A DNA stretch of 61,762 nt from JABSOG01 sp041583135 (GTDB lineage: Bacteria; Pseudomonadota; Gammaproteobacteria; Enterobacterales; Alteromonadaceae): positions 1-61,762 of the forward strand of contig JBFHGJ010000023.1 of NCBI GenBank assembly GCA_041583135.1. Reading direction: 5' to 3'. The translations under genes and the position numbers were made by a program. Numbering within the stretch: the stretch's first letter is position 1; every line of letters starts with the position of its first letter. Positions 6,793-16,300 of the stretch are shown piece by piece. The notes beneath the pieces were generated by a model. That model did no database searches, was not told the origin of the DNA, and saw nothing but the letters and a program-made list of their open reading frames with translations.

Positions 6793-9729
6793 TTAGAAAG
6801 AGAGGCGAGCACCTAAATACAGGCGTCTTGGGGCTACCCATGAATTGGCCTCGCCGAAGGCATAGACACCATCGCCGGCAATCAGATCTTGCTCGCCAGT
6901 GGCGGCTTGGTCATCCAGCACGTTAAAGATGTCTAAGAAGAACTCTGCTTTGTAATCATCAAATTTATGAGTGTACTTCAAGCGAATGTCCAAGGTGCCG
7001 TAAGACGGCGATACATCGGCACCGATGGCATCTTCATTGAGCCAACGGGCGGTATAACCACCGGCTTCATAGGCCTGATCGACACGCATTGGCAAATGGC
7101 GGCCATAGGCTGAGAAGGTATTGCTGTAGCGAGTGCCTGAGTTCCAGTTGTAGACGGCACCGAGTTCAACACCGTTGTCCCAGTAGTAAGAGGCGGCCAA
7201 TTTGAACAGGTATGAGATATTACCCGGTTGCTTGCCGTAGGTATGCGGTGCTCTTGGATCTAACCAAACTACATCACCTTGGAAGTCGGCATTGCCGTCA
7301 GAGTTTGAGTTACCTTTTGCATCGTTGTAGGTAAATGAGGCCAAGGCCATCCAGTTATCTGTACGATGTTTACGGAACGTCAGCTCTGCACCGCGATAAT
7401 CACGCTTACCACCGGCTAAAGTCGCGATAACATAGTTAGATGCTGGGATCTCGTCATAACCGAAATACGACAGCGGTAGGTGGTAGTCGGTACCGGCCAG
7501 TTCCTCGGTGTAAAGATGTAAATCGTAGTCTTCCAACAGGTCACGGGTTTTACGCTCGGTATAGGTGAACTGTATGCTCATGTCGTCAGACAAGGTGGTG
7601 GAATAACCCAACATAAACTCGTCGGTGTACGGCGTTTTGGTGGTCGGTGCAAACAGGGCATCCTGATTTTGACGACCGCCACGGGTACGGAAGTTGAGCC
7701 AGCGGTCACCGATGTAAATTTCTTCAGAGGTCACACTACCGGTCAAAGTACCGGCAAAGGCGGTCATGTCGGTGCGGATAGGGTCATAGTAACGACCATA
7801 GAAACCCCAAACCTTACTCTCGCCATCGTCGTTGATGTCATAGATCACGCTTAAACGCGGGGCGATTTCCCAGTCAAAGGTGTAAACCTTAGTGCCATCG
7901 CTGGCGATGTGATCCCATTTCTCTGCGCGCAAACCGGCGTTCACCGTTAAGTTATCCATTGACCATGCATCTTGCGCGAACATGACGGTGCCTTCGGTGC
8001 TAAAGACGTTTGGTGCGGTTTCCACCTGACGGCTACGATAAACGGCGACGTTGCCGTAAGGGTCGGCTGAATTGCTTAACACCAAGCCGTTCAATTCTTC
8101 GTTACTGATGGCGCCGTCGCCATTGCTATCGAGTAAGTCGTGATAGTAGGCCGAGTCGGCACTGGCATTCATGGCATTGATAATATTGGCGTAGTCGGAG
8201 TCGCTGACACTCACGGTGCCGGTCATACCACCAGAGGTATACTGACCAAGCGTCAGACCACTATCGACGCCTGCAACTGAGCTGTAACGAGAACCGTCGC
8301 CGGTAACGACTGAGTTGACTTTCGAGTCATTGTTGGCGTTGGCATAGCCGAACTTGAAGGCGTGAGAGCCCCAATCGTTGGTATCTAAGAAATACTCCAA
8401 CGTGAGTTTCCACTCATCACGGTTACGAAAACGAATGTTGTCGCTGCCAAGACCCCCTAAGCTGGTGTCGGCGTTGGTCGGCGAACCGGTAAGATAGGCA
8501 ACATCGGCACGAGTGGTGGGGTTGGCGGCCAAAATCGAGTTTTCAGCTTCATGACGGAAGAACTCGGCATTGACGATAAAGTCGTCCCACATGTGGCTAT
8601 ATTCGAATTTGTAGTTATTACCCCCTTGCTTACGTGCCAAGTCGCGGTTGTTGAGGGTGGTTTCAACCCGTGAGCCGGAAATATCGGTCGGGTCGTTAAA
8701 GAAGGTTGCTACCAGTTTGTCGTCGTTGGTCGGTTGCCATGTCAGTTTAGCGAAGCCGAGGTTGGATTCGTTTTCGACGGTACGCATGAATTCGCCAGTA
8801 TTGGGATCGCTGACGTTGTCTTCGCGGTTTTTAACCTGATAGGAGGTGTAGAACCACAACTTATCTTTGATGATTGGGCCGCCTAAGGTATATGCCGCAT
8901 CGTAGGTTTTAAAGCTGGCGTTGGGCTTGTTTTTGTCATCGGCAACCAAAGAGTCGCTTTGGGTATAGTAGTTGATAGAACCGTGGAATTCGTTGCTGCC
9001 GGATTTGGTGACCACCCGTGATACCAGACCTGAGCCGCCGTCAAATTCCGCAGGGATACCGCCGGTTAGGATCTGCTGCTCTTGGATGATCTCAGAGTTG
9101 AAGTTGGCGCCGAAAGTACCGGTGTTGTTGTCGGTAACATTGATATTGTCGATGTAGTAGACGTTGTCTGAAGAAGAAGAGTTGGCACCGCCGAAATCCG
9201 AGTAGTTCACCCCTGACTTCGATGATGGGTTCCCGTTAAGAGTGGGCTTGGTTCCGGGGGCCAACTGAAGATAGGCCTGATAGCTACGACCGGTCGGTAG
9301 GGCTTCGGTCATATCTAAGGTCACGTCAATGCCGACAACCGATGATGTGGTATCGACCATCGCCGCCTGTGGCGTGCCGGTGACGGCAATCTTTTCAATT
9401 TCTTTGGTCAAGGCGTAAGACAATGAGAAATTTTTGCCGGACACCACTTTAACGCCATTTTGCACCAATGGGCTGTAGCCTGAAGAATTGACTTTTATTT
9501 CATACTTATTCGATGGGCTTAGGCCGACCAAGCGGATAAAGCCGTCTTTGTCGGTAATGCCTTCGCGGACAGTTAAACTATCGGGTGTTGAAACATGAAC
9601 CAAAGCACCGACCACCGGCTGGCCAGCGGCATTGGTGATTTTAAAACGTAAGCCACCGGTATCGGCTATCGCCGGAAGTGACAAGGTTGCCAAGACTGCC
9701 ATAGCGGCAAGACTTTTCTTAAATTGCAT
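6793..9729 (-). CDS. Oar-like TonB-dependent receptor with EF-hand loop
   Basis: A 978-residue outer-membrane protein. A signal peptide (MQFKKSLAAMAVLATLSLPAIA) is followed by a carboxypeptidase-regulatory-like beta domain (residues about 25-110), a TonB plug (about 120-260, with DNVYYIDNINVTD and TKSGSNEFHGS) and a long beta-barrel ending in LGARLSF, the C-terminal aromatic outer-membrane signature. This is the Oar-type receptor architecture used for large or unknown ligands. Near residue 535 lies DSNGDGAISNEE, a canonical EF-hand calcium loop, unusual in a barrel loop. A GGGAGAAT ribosome site precedes the ATG. The gene is monocistronic and converges on trkH. The ligand is unknown. Confidence 0.85.
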   Translation of the reverse strand: MQFKKSLAAMAVLATLSLPAIADTGGLRFKITNAAGQPVVGALVHVSTPDSLTVREGITDKDGFIRLVGLSPSNKYEIKVNSSGYSPLVQNGVKVVSGKNFSLSYALTKEIEKIAVTGTPQAAMVDTTSSVVGIDVTLDMTEALPTGRSYQAYLQLAPGTKPTLNGNPSSKSGVNYSDFGGANSSSSDNVYYIDNINVTDNNTGTFGANFNSEIIQEQQILTGGIPAEFDGGSGLVSRVVTKSGSNEFHGSINYYTQSDSLVADDKNKPNASFKTYDAAYTLGGPIIKDKLWFYTSYQVKNREDNVSDPNTGEFMRTVENESNLGFAKLTWQPTNDDKLVATFFNDPTDISGSRVETTLNNRDLARKQGGNNYKFEYSHMWDDFIVNAEFFRHEAENSILAANPTTRADVAYLTGSPTNADTSLGGLGSDNIRFRNRDEWKLTLEYFLDTNDWGSHAFKFGYANANNDSKVNSVVTGDGSRYSSVAGVDSGLTLGQYTSGGMTGTVSVSDSDYANIINAMNASADSAYYHDLLDSNGDGAISNEELNGLVLSNSADPYGNVAVYRSRQVETAPNVFSTEGTVMFAQDAWSMDNLTVNAGLRAEKWDHIASDGTKVYTFDWEIAPRLSVIYDINDDGESKVWGFYGRYYDPIRTDMTAFAGTLTGSVTSEEIYIGDRWLNFRTRGGRQNQDALFAPTTKTPYTDEFMLGYSTTLSDDMSIQFTYTERKTRDLLEDYDLHLYTEELAGTDYHLPLSYFGYDEIPASNYVIATLAGGKRDYRGAELTFRKHRTDNWMALASFTYNDAKGNSNSDGNADFQGDVVWLDPRAPHTYGKQPGNISYLFKLAASYYWDNGVELGAVYNWNSGTRYSNTFSAYGRHLPMRVDQAYEAGGYTARWLNEDAIGADVSPSYGTLDIRLKYTHKFDDYKAEFFLDIFNVLDDQAATGEQDLIAGDGVYAFGEANSWVAPRRLYLGARLSF

Positions 9730-10072
9730 ATATTCTCCCTAGGCCCTTTGGTGAGGACCTGCCTTAACAGGCAAATGTGGTTAGTTTTTGGTTTGCTTTT
9801 TGTTGTTGTTATGTGGCTGGAGCAAGGTTCATGTTATGTCAGGCAAAAACGAATTTTTATCCGCCTTGTCACGCCGTAGAGCCGTTTTAAACCATTAAAT
9901 GATATCGTGAATATAGGTAATTAAGATTTAGTAAATTTATCTTTACGCTTTTAATTAAGCGGTTTCTAGTATTCTAAATAGGGGATTTGGTTTTTGTCTC
10001 AGGCGGCAAGGTGTACTGCCTGAGCGAGCAGAAGTGTGTCAAGGTAATGGGGGGAGTGAGGTGGTTATGAGC
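9730..10072 (-). promoter_or_regulatory. upstream region of the Oar-like receptor
   Basis: This 343-bp non-coding stretch holds the ribosome site of the receptor (about 9733-9741) and an AT-rich centre. Near 9931-9962 there is a GTAAA..TTTAC inverted repeat and a CGCTTTTAATTAAGCG palindrome, plausible regulator sites. I see no coding sequence and no confident promoter hexamers. Confidence 0.35.
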
Positions 10073-10528
10073 TTAGGTAAACACCTCGGGTAAGTTGTCT
10101 CTATAGTTGCGTGAGAGGATCAATTGTTGACCTGATTTAAGTGTGATTTGATAGTCGCCACGGTCTAAATGTACCATCTGTTTAATTAAGCGACGGCGAA
10201 TAATGGTTGAGCGATGAATACGTACAAATTCATTGCAATCTAAGCGTTCGCACAAGGCTTTTAGCGAGCAGCGATACAGCACCGGCTTGGCGGCGCCGAA
10301 CAAAAATAATTCGACATAGTTGCCGGAGCCTTTGATCCACTCCACTTCGTCAATATCGATAAGGCGTATCTCGCCGGTTTCTTTGATCACCAGCCGTTCA
10401 CTAAGCACCTGACGCCCGGCTAAATGGCGGATCAGTTCTTCCACTGTCAAACTAGAATGGGCGCTAAGGGCTGTGAGTTTATCCATCAGCTCTTGGAGCG
10501 GTTTTTCTATTACTTCAGTTGCGTACAC
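10073..10528 (-). CDS. stand-alone LytTR-family DNA-binding protein
   Basis: A 151-residue protein. The first about 40 residues are predicted helical, and residues about 45-150 form a LytTR DNA-binding domain (IDEVEWIKGSGNYVEL, then FVRIHRSTIIRR, and the C-terminal LILSRNYRDNL). It lacks the receiver domain of AgrA/LytR-type regulators, so its activation signal is not encoded in the same protein. A GTG start at 10528 is chosen because AGGGAGG sits at the right distance; a nearby ATG is out of frame. It is divergent from the MCE operon and upstream of the Oar-like receptor on the same strand. Either could be its target. Confidence 0.82.
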   Translation of the reverse strand: MYATEVIEKPLQELMDKLTALSAHSSLTVEELIRHLAGRQVLSERLVIKETGEIRLIDIDEVEWIKGSGNYVELFLFGAAKPVLYRCSLKALCERLDCNEFVRIHRSTIIRRRLIKQMVHLDRGDYQITLKSGQQLILSRNYRDNLPEVFT

Positions 10529-10857
10529 ATCGACCTCCCTAAGCCACAGCGTGCTTTGGTATTGTTATTAACCCAGTTACTTTGTCGGCCTCGGCACTGA
10601 AAAACGCCGCAGTCAACGATTAATTCCCTCTGATACCTTGGGTATGTCTCCAGCAGGTAAGAACATCACCTGCTTTGATGGGGTGTAAATCATATGTAAC
10701 CGGCTTTTAAAATAAGTTCAGAAAAAAATGAATAAAATTTCAGACTCTGATGTTCTGCTATGCTTAACACAGTAACCGATAGACCAACGAAGGGGTTGAT
10801 GGAGAAGACGACAGCTGAGCGAAAACGCCGATTGCGCCTTTTGTATAGGAGGGCGTT
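10529..10857. promoter_or_regulatory. divergent intergenic region between the LytTR gene and the MCE operon
   Basis: This 329-bp stretch has no coding frame of note. It contains the LytTR ribosome site at its left end and an AGGAGG ribosome site (about 10846-10851) before the GTG of the permease gene. The central part is AT-rich and could carry promoters in both directions. No defined operator was recognised. Confidence 0.35.
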
Positions 10858-11604
10858 GTGGTCAGGTTGAGTTTCACGCCTTTTTCGATTTATGTGATGG
10901 CTGATGTGTTGCGATTTTATCGCAATCGATACGTCAGCTTTGAAGTCTTGGTCAAGCAGGTTTTATTCACAGGTGTACAGGCGCTGGGCCTAACGATGTT
11001 GATAGCGCTGTTGCTTGGGGCGTTGATCATTGTCGAAGGCTATCAGTTTTTGACTGCCATCGGCCAGACCGAATGGATTTACAAGGCGCTGATCTTTGCC
11101 ATGGTACGTGACTTAGGACCTTTTATCGTATGTTTTATTGTGTTGGCGCGTTCCGGCACGGCCATCACAACCGAGCTTGGCTATATGGTGGTCGGTAGGG
11201 AAATAGACGCGCTCAATACCATGGGGATTTCGCCTATTACCTATCTGGTGACGCCTAGAGTGTTGGGTATGGTGCTGTCGCTGGTACTATTGATGAGCTA
11301 CTTTTTGATCAGCGGCATTTTCGGCGGCTTTTTGGTGAGCAACCTATTTCAAAACATTCCGTTTATTGAATTTCTAACGCGGCTGCTCAACGAGTTGCGG
11401 TTGTTGGATATTGTGATGATGCTGCTTAAGGTCGCGATATCGGGGCTGTTGATCAGTATGATCGCCAGCTACCATGGTTTGACGGTAGTGAAAGCCATTA
11501 CAGAGGTGCCACAGCGTACCATCAAATCGGTTGGCCGTTCGGTTGTAGCCATCTGTGTGGTGCAGTTGTTTTTTAGCTTGCTTTATATGCAACTGATTGG
11601 GTGA
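10858..11604 (+). CDS. MlaE-family ABC permease of an MCE lipid transporter
   Basis: A 248-residue inner-membrane protein with about five to six hydrophobic segments. The segments MVRDLGPFIVCFIVLARSG, ITTELGYMVVGREIDALNTMG and YLVTPRVLGMV are the MlaE/YrbE family core. In MCE systems this subunit passes phospholipids or other lipids between the inner membrane and periplasmic MCE proteins. The GTG start follows an AGGAGG site. It is the first gene of a four-gene overlapping operon (permease, ATPase, MCE protein, lipoprotein). It is not the canonical mla operon: MlaB- and MlaC-type genes are absent. Confidence 0.87.
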   Translation: MVRLSFTPFSIYVMADVLRFYRNRYVSFEVLVKQVLFTGVQALGLTMLIALLLGALIIVEGYQFLTAIGQTEWIYKALIFAMVRDLGPFIVCFIVLARSGTAITTELGYMVVGREIDALNTMGISPITYLVTPRVLGMVLSLVLLMSYFLISGIFGGFLVSNLFQNIPFIEFLTRLLNELRLLDIVMMLLKVAISGLLISMIASYHGLTVVKAITEVPQRTIKSVGRSVVAICVVQLFFSLLYMQLIG

Positions 11605-11606
11605 GG

Positions 11607-12296
11607 ATGATGGAATATCGTTTAGAGGGTATCGGACATTGCTTTGATAAGCGTCATTTGCTCAAAGACATCGAATTGACCATAAACAGCGGCCAATGCC
11701 TGGTCGTTTCGGGGCGGTCGGGGAGCGGCAAGTCGTTGCTTTTTAGCATCTTATGCGGGGTGTTTACGCCCGACCAAGGCCAGGTATTGGTCGATGGCGT
11801 TGCGATAGAGCAGATGAACCATGACCAGTATATGGCGTTTCGTAAATATCTTGGGGCTGTGTTTCAGGTATCTGCGCTGATCTCCAATCTCACACTGGCG
11901 GAAAATCTGATGCTGAAGCTCAATCAGCATGGTGAAAACCTCAGTATCGCGCAAAAACACCAGATGGTGTTTGACGCCTGTCACGAGTTTGGCTTGGAAG
12001 ATTACCTTGAGCTGAGAACGGATCAACTGTCGGTTGGCCTTGCTTCGCTGGCCGGTCTTGCCAGAGCGTTGGTGATCCCGCCGAAATGTTTAATTTGGGA
12101 TGCGCCTATGGCTGAAATTGACCTACATTGGTCAGAACATGTCTGTAATCGTTTGAAGTGGCTTAAAGCTTGCGGTACGACACTGATCTTATTTAGCAAT
12201 CGTCAGCGTTTAATTGAGCAATTTGCCGATCTTCATTTAGACTTAAGCGGTAAAACTTTGCGGCAACTGCATTGTGGGGCAAGCAATGAAACATGA
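11607..12296 (+). CDS. degenerate ABC ATPase subunit of the MCE transporter
   Basis: About 229 residues, with the ABC ATPase fold. The Walker A motif is intact (GRSGSGKS) and a Q-loop glutamine is present (AVFQVSALISN). The signature LSGGQ is replaced by LSVGL, the Walker B segment reads CLIWDAP with Ala in place of the catalytic Glu, and the H-loop His is replaced (LILFSNRQ). This pattern predicts nucleotide binding with weak or no hydrolysis. No second ATPase is encoded in the operon. The start overlaps the permease stop; ATG 11607 or 11610 are equally possible, and a GTG at 11601 is less likely. It overlaps the next gene. Confidence 0.8.
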   Translation: MMEYRLEGIGHCFDKRHLLKDIELTINSGQCLVVSGRSGSGKSLLFSILCGVFTPDQGQVLVDGVAIEQMNHDQYMAFRKYLGAVFQVSALISNLTLAENLMLKLNQHGENLSIAQKHQMVFDACHEFGLEDYLELRTDQLSVGLASLAGLARALVIPPKCLIWDAPMAEIDLHWSEHVCNRLKWLKACGTTLILFSNRQRLIEQFADLHLDLSGKTLRQLHCGASNET

Positions 12297-13323
12297 CTCG
12301 ACAAAAACCAACCGTATTGTCGCGGCTTTTGTGCTGGTGGGCATTATGTTATTGGCGCTGTTTAGCGCAATTATCGTGATCAATAACAAAACCTTCGCCG
12401 ATAAAACTCACTTTAAAACCATCTTAGATAATGCCAAGGGGTTAAGCGCCAAGCCGGCGATCTTTTTCAAAGGGCTAGAGATAGGCCGTATCGAACAGTT
12501 CAGCCTCAACTCGCGCACCAACGAGATTGAGGTGACGTTTTGGGTGTATGACCAATACAAGGATAAAATCGTCAAATATGCGGTGTTGGCCGGGCAACAA
12601 AATAGCCTGTTTGGCGAAGTGCTGGCGTTTGATTTGCTGTTGCCCTCTATTGTTAAGGTCAAATATTTTGAGCCTTTGGATGAAGGCGACACTATCCCTC
12701 ATATCAGCAGTGATTTGGCACAAGCCTACATCCGCAATGGTTTTATCGCGCCGCAGAGCGACAGCATCGATTCGATTATCGCCAGCGTCAACACTTTGCT
12801 GCTTAACCTGCAAAAAGAGAATAACCCCGAGGCCGGTTCACTGTTTCGCATTCTCGATAGGGTGGCGAAGATCACCGACCATTTGCTCAGTGTGAGCGAG
12901 GCATTACGCAAAAGCAGTATTTTACCTGAGGCTGAAACCGCCATTAAAGAGGGTAAAGACTGGCTGGCGCAACTGCCCAAAACCATGGAACAGTTCAGTG
13001 CCATAATGGCGTCTACCGATGAGCTGATCAAAAAGGCGCAAACGACGCTGACGGCCTATCAGCAGCCGGCCGGTATTGTTGGAGAAGTGACACAAGGTAA
13101 GGTGCCGGAGGTACTTGATAACCTCAATGCCAGTCTCAGCATTATGCAGGAAATGCTAAAAGAGGTGCACGCCGAGCGCGAACAGCTGGCCATTACCGTA
13201 CATGAAGTGCAGCAGGTATTGGAGAAACTCGACAAAACCCTACAGGGCTTGAACAACAATCCTTTGTTGCGCGAAGGCATTGTGCCGGAGTCCGAAAGTT
13301 CGGGGATTGAAATGCATGAATAG
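12286..13323 (+). CDS. MCE-domain (MlaD-like) periplasmic lipid-transport protein
   Basis: About 345 residues. One N-terminal membrane helix (IVAAFVLVGIMLLALFSAI) anchors it in the inner membrane. An MCE domain follows at about 40-120 (AKGLSAKPAIFFKGLEIGRI and the GQQNSLFGE segment). The rest is a long helical region (about 165-330) of the kind that forms the tube of PqiB/YebT or hexameric MlaD proteins. The ATG at 12286 is chosen over an upstream GTG because GGGG lies about 6 bases before it. It overlaps both neighbours, so it is tightly coupled to the permease and ATPase. The lipid substrate is unknown. Confidence 0.85.
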   Translation: MKHDSTKTNRIVAAFVLVGIMLLALFSAIIVINNKTFADKTHFKTILDNAKGLSAKPAIFFKGLEIGRIEQFSLNSRTNEIEVTFWVYDQYKDKIVKYAVLAGQQNSLFGEVLAFDLLLPSIVKVKYFEPLDEGDTIPHISSDLAQAYIRNGFIAPQSDSIDSIIASVNTLLLNLQKENNPEAGSLFRILDRVAKITDHLLSVSEALRKSSILPEAETAIKEGKDWLAQLPKTMEQFSAIMASTDELIKKAQTTLTAYQQPAGIVGEVTQGKVPEVLDNLNASLSIMQEMLKEVHAEREQLAITVHEVQQVLEKLDKTLQGLNNNPLLREGIVPESESSGIEMHE

Positions 13324-14134
13324 TTTACAGATTCCATGGGGCTATGTGGTGCTGCTGTGCCTTTTGCTTTGCGGTTGTTCTTCAGCGCCACAAAAGCGCT
13401 ATGAGGTGCAAACCTATAAGCGTATTGGTCACCTGTTTATGACTCAGGCTGACCGCAAACGTCAGCTTGGTGAGTTTGACCAAGCCCTAAGGCTATATCA
13501 AAAGGCGATAGACTACAGTCAAAAACGCAACGACATCAACCAAGTGGGGCTGGCCAGACTAAAAAGCGCCGCTATCTATATTGAAACCGGTCAGACAGCA
13601 AAAGCCCAAGGGCAGATTGAGCAAGTGGCGGCCATAGTGGCATTTGAGCAAAGCAGCGATTTGGCACAGCCGCTGACATTTATTCAGGCCAAGCTCGCTT
13701 ATCATTTGGGGGATGTCACTCGCGCCGTTGATAAACTCAACACGCTTGAACGGCATTATCAATCGCAGCCGGCCAAGGCGATTTACTACAAATGGCTGGG
13801 ATGGCAATACCAGCATATTTTACCAGTCAAAGCGCAATTGAACGCAGATATGCAGTTGCTTGAGTCGCTCAAAGCGCAAAGGGCTCTAGACAATATTGAG
13901 ATCTATTCTTACGCGGTTTTGCAATATGCCCGCTGGCTAAATCAAGATGACGATCTCCAGACGCCGGTAGCCATCGAGCGGGCACTTGGCCATTTCTCGT
14001 CGTTGGAGCTAAGCGGCAAAATTGCCGAGTGTTATCGGCTATTGGCCGCGTTTTATGCAAAGCAGGGGCAAGTCGATAGGTCGCAATACTATAAACAAAA
14101 GGCCGAGCGGCTAAAAAGACCAGTCAAGGGCTAG
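13316..14134 (+). CDS. lipoprotein with tetratricopeptide-like repeats, MCE operon
   Basis: About 272 residues. The ATG at 13316 begins a lipoprotein signal peptide with the lipobox LLCGC, giving lipidated Cys 20; a longer TTG-started frame would destroy this signal. The mature part is helical with TPR-like segments (GEFDQALRLYQKAIDYSQKR; ETGQTAKAQGQIEQVAAIV; AKQGQVDRSQYYKQKAERL). It overlaps the MCE gene end by 8 bp. Other MCE operons carry outer-membrane lipoproteins (PqiC, MlaA), but this one is not a recognisable member of those families. A periplasmic adaptor role is inference. Its 3' end overlaps the convergent receptor gene by 24 bp. Confidence 0.75.
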   Translation: MNSLQIPWGYVVLLCLLLCGCSSAPQKRYEVQTYKRIGHLFMTQADRKRQLGEFDQALRLYQKAIDYSQKRNDINQVGLARLKSAAIYIETGQTAKAQGQIEQVAAIVAFEQSSDLAQPLTFIQAKLAYHLGDVTRAVDKLNTLERHYQSQPAKAIYYKWLGWQYQHILPVKAQLNADMQLLESLKAQRALDNIEIYSYAVLQYARWLNQDDDLQTPVAIERALGHFSSLELSGKIAECYRLLAAFYAKQGQVDRSQYYKQKAERLKRPVKG

Positions 14135-16117
14135 ATAGAAACTACGACCGGCTCTTAACGGATTGGTGTTAATCGCTCGACCAGCCAGTTCGGGTTGATA
14201 GATAGCCTCGTCGAGCAGGTTATAGCCATACAGTGTGAGATAGGCTTCGTTTGTGAGCTTATCGCTAAACAGCTTCAGTGGCAGCCTAAGGTTCATCGTC
14301 ACCAGATGGTAGCTATCTGAGGGGGGATTGACCGCTTGGCGGTTTGGGTTCCATTTGATGTTGTCGTGAGCGGCGCTGAAATAGCTGTCGAACAGCCCGA
14401 TTTGAATGTCGTTGTCGAAGTTTTTCGATAGTCCGAGTTTGATCATATGGTTGGGTTGCAAGGTAAAATTGTCGATATGCTGGTTGGTTGTTGCCAGCGT
14501 CGTTTCGTTAAACTGATAGGTATAGGCGGCGGTAAGTTTGAGGTCGCTATCGAATTGATAGTTGAACTCAAGTTCTATTCCTTTGCTGTCGAGCGTGCCG
14601 CGATTGACAAAATCCAGCACATTGTCAGAAGCGCGCTGTCGTTCAATCAAGTCTTCTTGTTGTGAGTAAAATAGGGTGCCTTTGAACTGCAATTGGCGCC
14701 GGGCGATGTAATATTGCAAATCTGTGGTGGTGATGGTTTCCGGCTTCAGTGCCGGGTTGCCGCGCAAACCGCCGCTATTGCTGCCGTCGGCACGACAACA
14801 CAAGACCAGATTGAAATTGGTTTCCACCCCATAGGCGGCGCGAAACGCTTGACCATAACCGACTTTGATCCCCGAAGCCTGATCAAACTGATAGTTCAAT
14901 CCGATTCGAGGAACGGTGTTGGCGGCGACATCGGGGATTTTATTGACTTGAGCGCCTACGGTCCAATCGAGATGTTCGCTGCTTTTGTAGTTGAGCTGGG
15001 CATAAAGCGTCCACCAAGTTTGGCTAAACGGTGGCACCGGAGCGGCCCTTAATCCGGCAGACGAGGAAACGTCTTGATGCCAAGCAGTGGCGCCAATCAT
15101 CCAGCGGGTGTGTTCGCTGGCTTCGAGGTGATAGGTGGTTTCAGCAAACAAATTGTTTGACTGCGAGTCGTAGTTGTAGTGGCTGAAATGGGCGTGACCA
15201 TAGCTGATATTGGTGTTGAGGTAGCTTCGATCGCTCAGGCTGTTGTGATGGCCGATATCCAGCATTGCCCGGTTGGATGAAATGCTGCGGTTTTGCTGTT
15301 CGATGTCGCTGGCGGCGAATGTTGAGGTGCTGCCCCAAAACCCTTGAATGCTTTTGCTCAGTGAGGCGTTGAAGTTGAAGTCGCGATATTGTCCGGATAA
15401 AACCATTGAGTGGTTTTGCTCTCGGGCGTCAAACCGACCGAGCACGCCATTGTTATCGAAAGCTTCAAAACGCCAGCCGTTTTCTTCAAAATAACGGGCA
15501 CCAAAGGTCAGAGATAGGTCCTCTGTGATATAGCCGCTGCTGAGGTTAATGTCTTTGGTGGCGAAGCTGCCGATTTTGACGTTAATTTTATCCGGTGTAT
15601 TTTGCGGCGCCAATGTAATGATGTTAAACACCGCCAAGTAGGCGCTGGAGCCATAGAGTACCGACCCCGGGCCGCGAATAATTTCGATTTGTTTGATAAT
15701 GTCGATAGGAAAAGCAGTATAGATTGAAAAGTTTTCGCCCCCGGTAAAGCTCTCGCGCATCGGTCTGCCGTTGAGCAAAATCATCACATGATTGTCAGAG
15801 TGGGATTGATAATGGCCTCTAACGGAGGCGACATTTTGCATAAAGAAGAAGGAGCCGGTCATATTGATGCTGGTGGCTCTGTCTAAGATCTCAAGTAGGC
15901 TGTTGGCACCAAAACTGTCGATATCTTTGCGGGTGATGACGCTCAAAACGGCGGGCGCTTGAGCAACCGATTGGGCAAACTTGCTGGGACCTTCGACGGT
16001 GATGTTGAGCAGTTGCTCCAACTCCATTTCAAATGGGTCGGTTTCAAGCGCTTTTGCTGCTGCGTGCTGGCTTATCAGTATCGCCGTCGCCGCAACCATG
16101 GTTCCAAACTTTATCAT
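14111..16117 (-). CDS. TonB-dependent outer-membrane receptor
   Basis: A 668-residue receptor. A signal peptide (MIKFGTMVAATAILISQHAAA) is followed by a short N-terminal segment with LEQLLNITVEG, a plug domain (APAVLSVITRKDIDSFG, IEIIRGPGSVLYGSSAYLAV) and a 22-strand-type barrel ending in SFYLALDWSF. It lacks the carboxypeptidase-regulatory domain of the other two receptors. The plug resembles siderophore/vitamin receptors, but no Fur box was seen upstream. It overlaps the convergent MCE lipoprotein gene by 24 bp. The substrate is unknown. Confidence 0.83.
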   Translation of the reverse strand: MIKFGTMVAATAILISQHAAAKALETDPFEMELEQLLNITVEGPSKFAQSVAQAPAVLSVITRKDIDSFGANSLLEILDRATSINMTGSFFFMQNVASVRGHYQSHSDNHVMILLNGRPMRESFTGGENFSIYTAFPIDIIKQIEIIRGPGSVLYGSSAYLAVFNIITLAPQNTPDKINVKIGSFATKDINLSSGYITEDLSLTFGARYFEENGWRFEAFDNNGVLGRFDAREQNHSMVLSGQYRDFNFNASLSKSIQGFWGSTSTFAASDIEQQNRSISSNRAMLDIGHHNSLSDRSYLNTNISYGHAHFSHYNYDSQSNNLFAETTYHLEASEHTRWMIGATAWHQDVSSSAGLRAAPVPPFSQTWWTLYAQLNYKSSEHLDWTVGAQVNKIPDVAANTVPRIGLNYQFDQASGIKVGYGQAFRAAYGVETNFNLVLCCRADGSNSGGLRGNPALKPETITTTDLQYYIARRQLQFKGTLFYSQQEDLIERQRASDNVLDFVNRGTLDSKGIELEFNYQFDSDLKLTAAYTYQFNETTLATTNQHIDNFTLQPNHMIKLGLSKNFDNDIQIGLFDSYFSAAHDNIKWNPNRQAVNPPSDSYHLVTMNLRLPLKLFSDKLTNEAYLTLYGYNLLDEAIYQPELAGRAINTNPLRAGRSFYLALDWSF

Positions 16118-16300
16118 AGTGTTTCATTGGATTGGGCAATCATTCAAAGCATAGTTCAGTAAAAGCAAATTCGCTATTGAGGAAAAGGGGCCAAAGGGGC
16201 ATTTTCGCGGCCAAAATTGCAAAGGTTGCGTCTGCTCATTGAATAAAGGATAATCCGACCTCGGTTTTTTTCATCCACTGATTTTTTAAAGGTTTCGACT

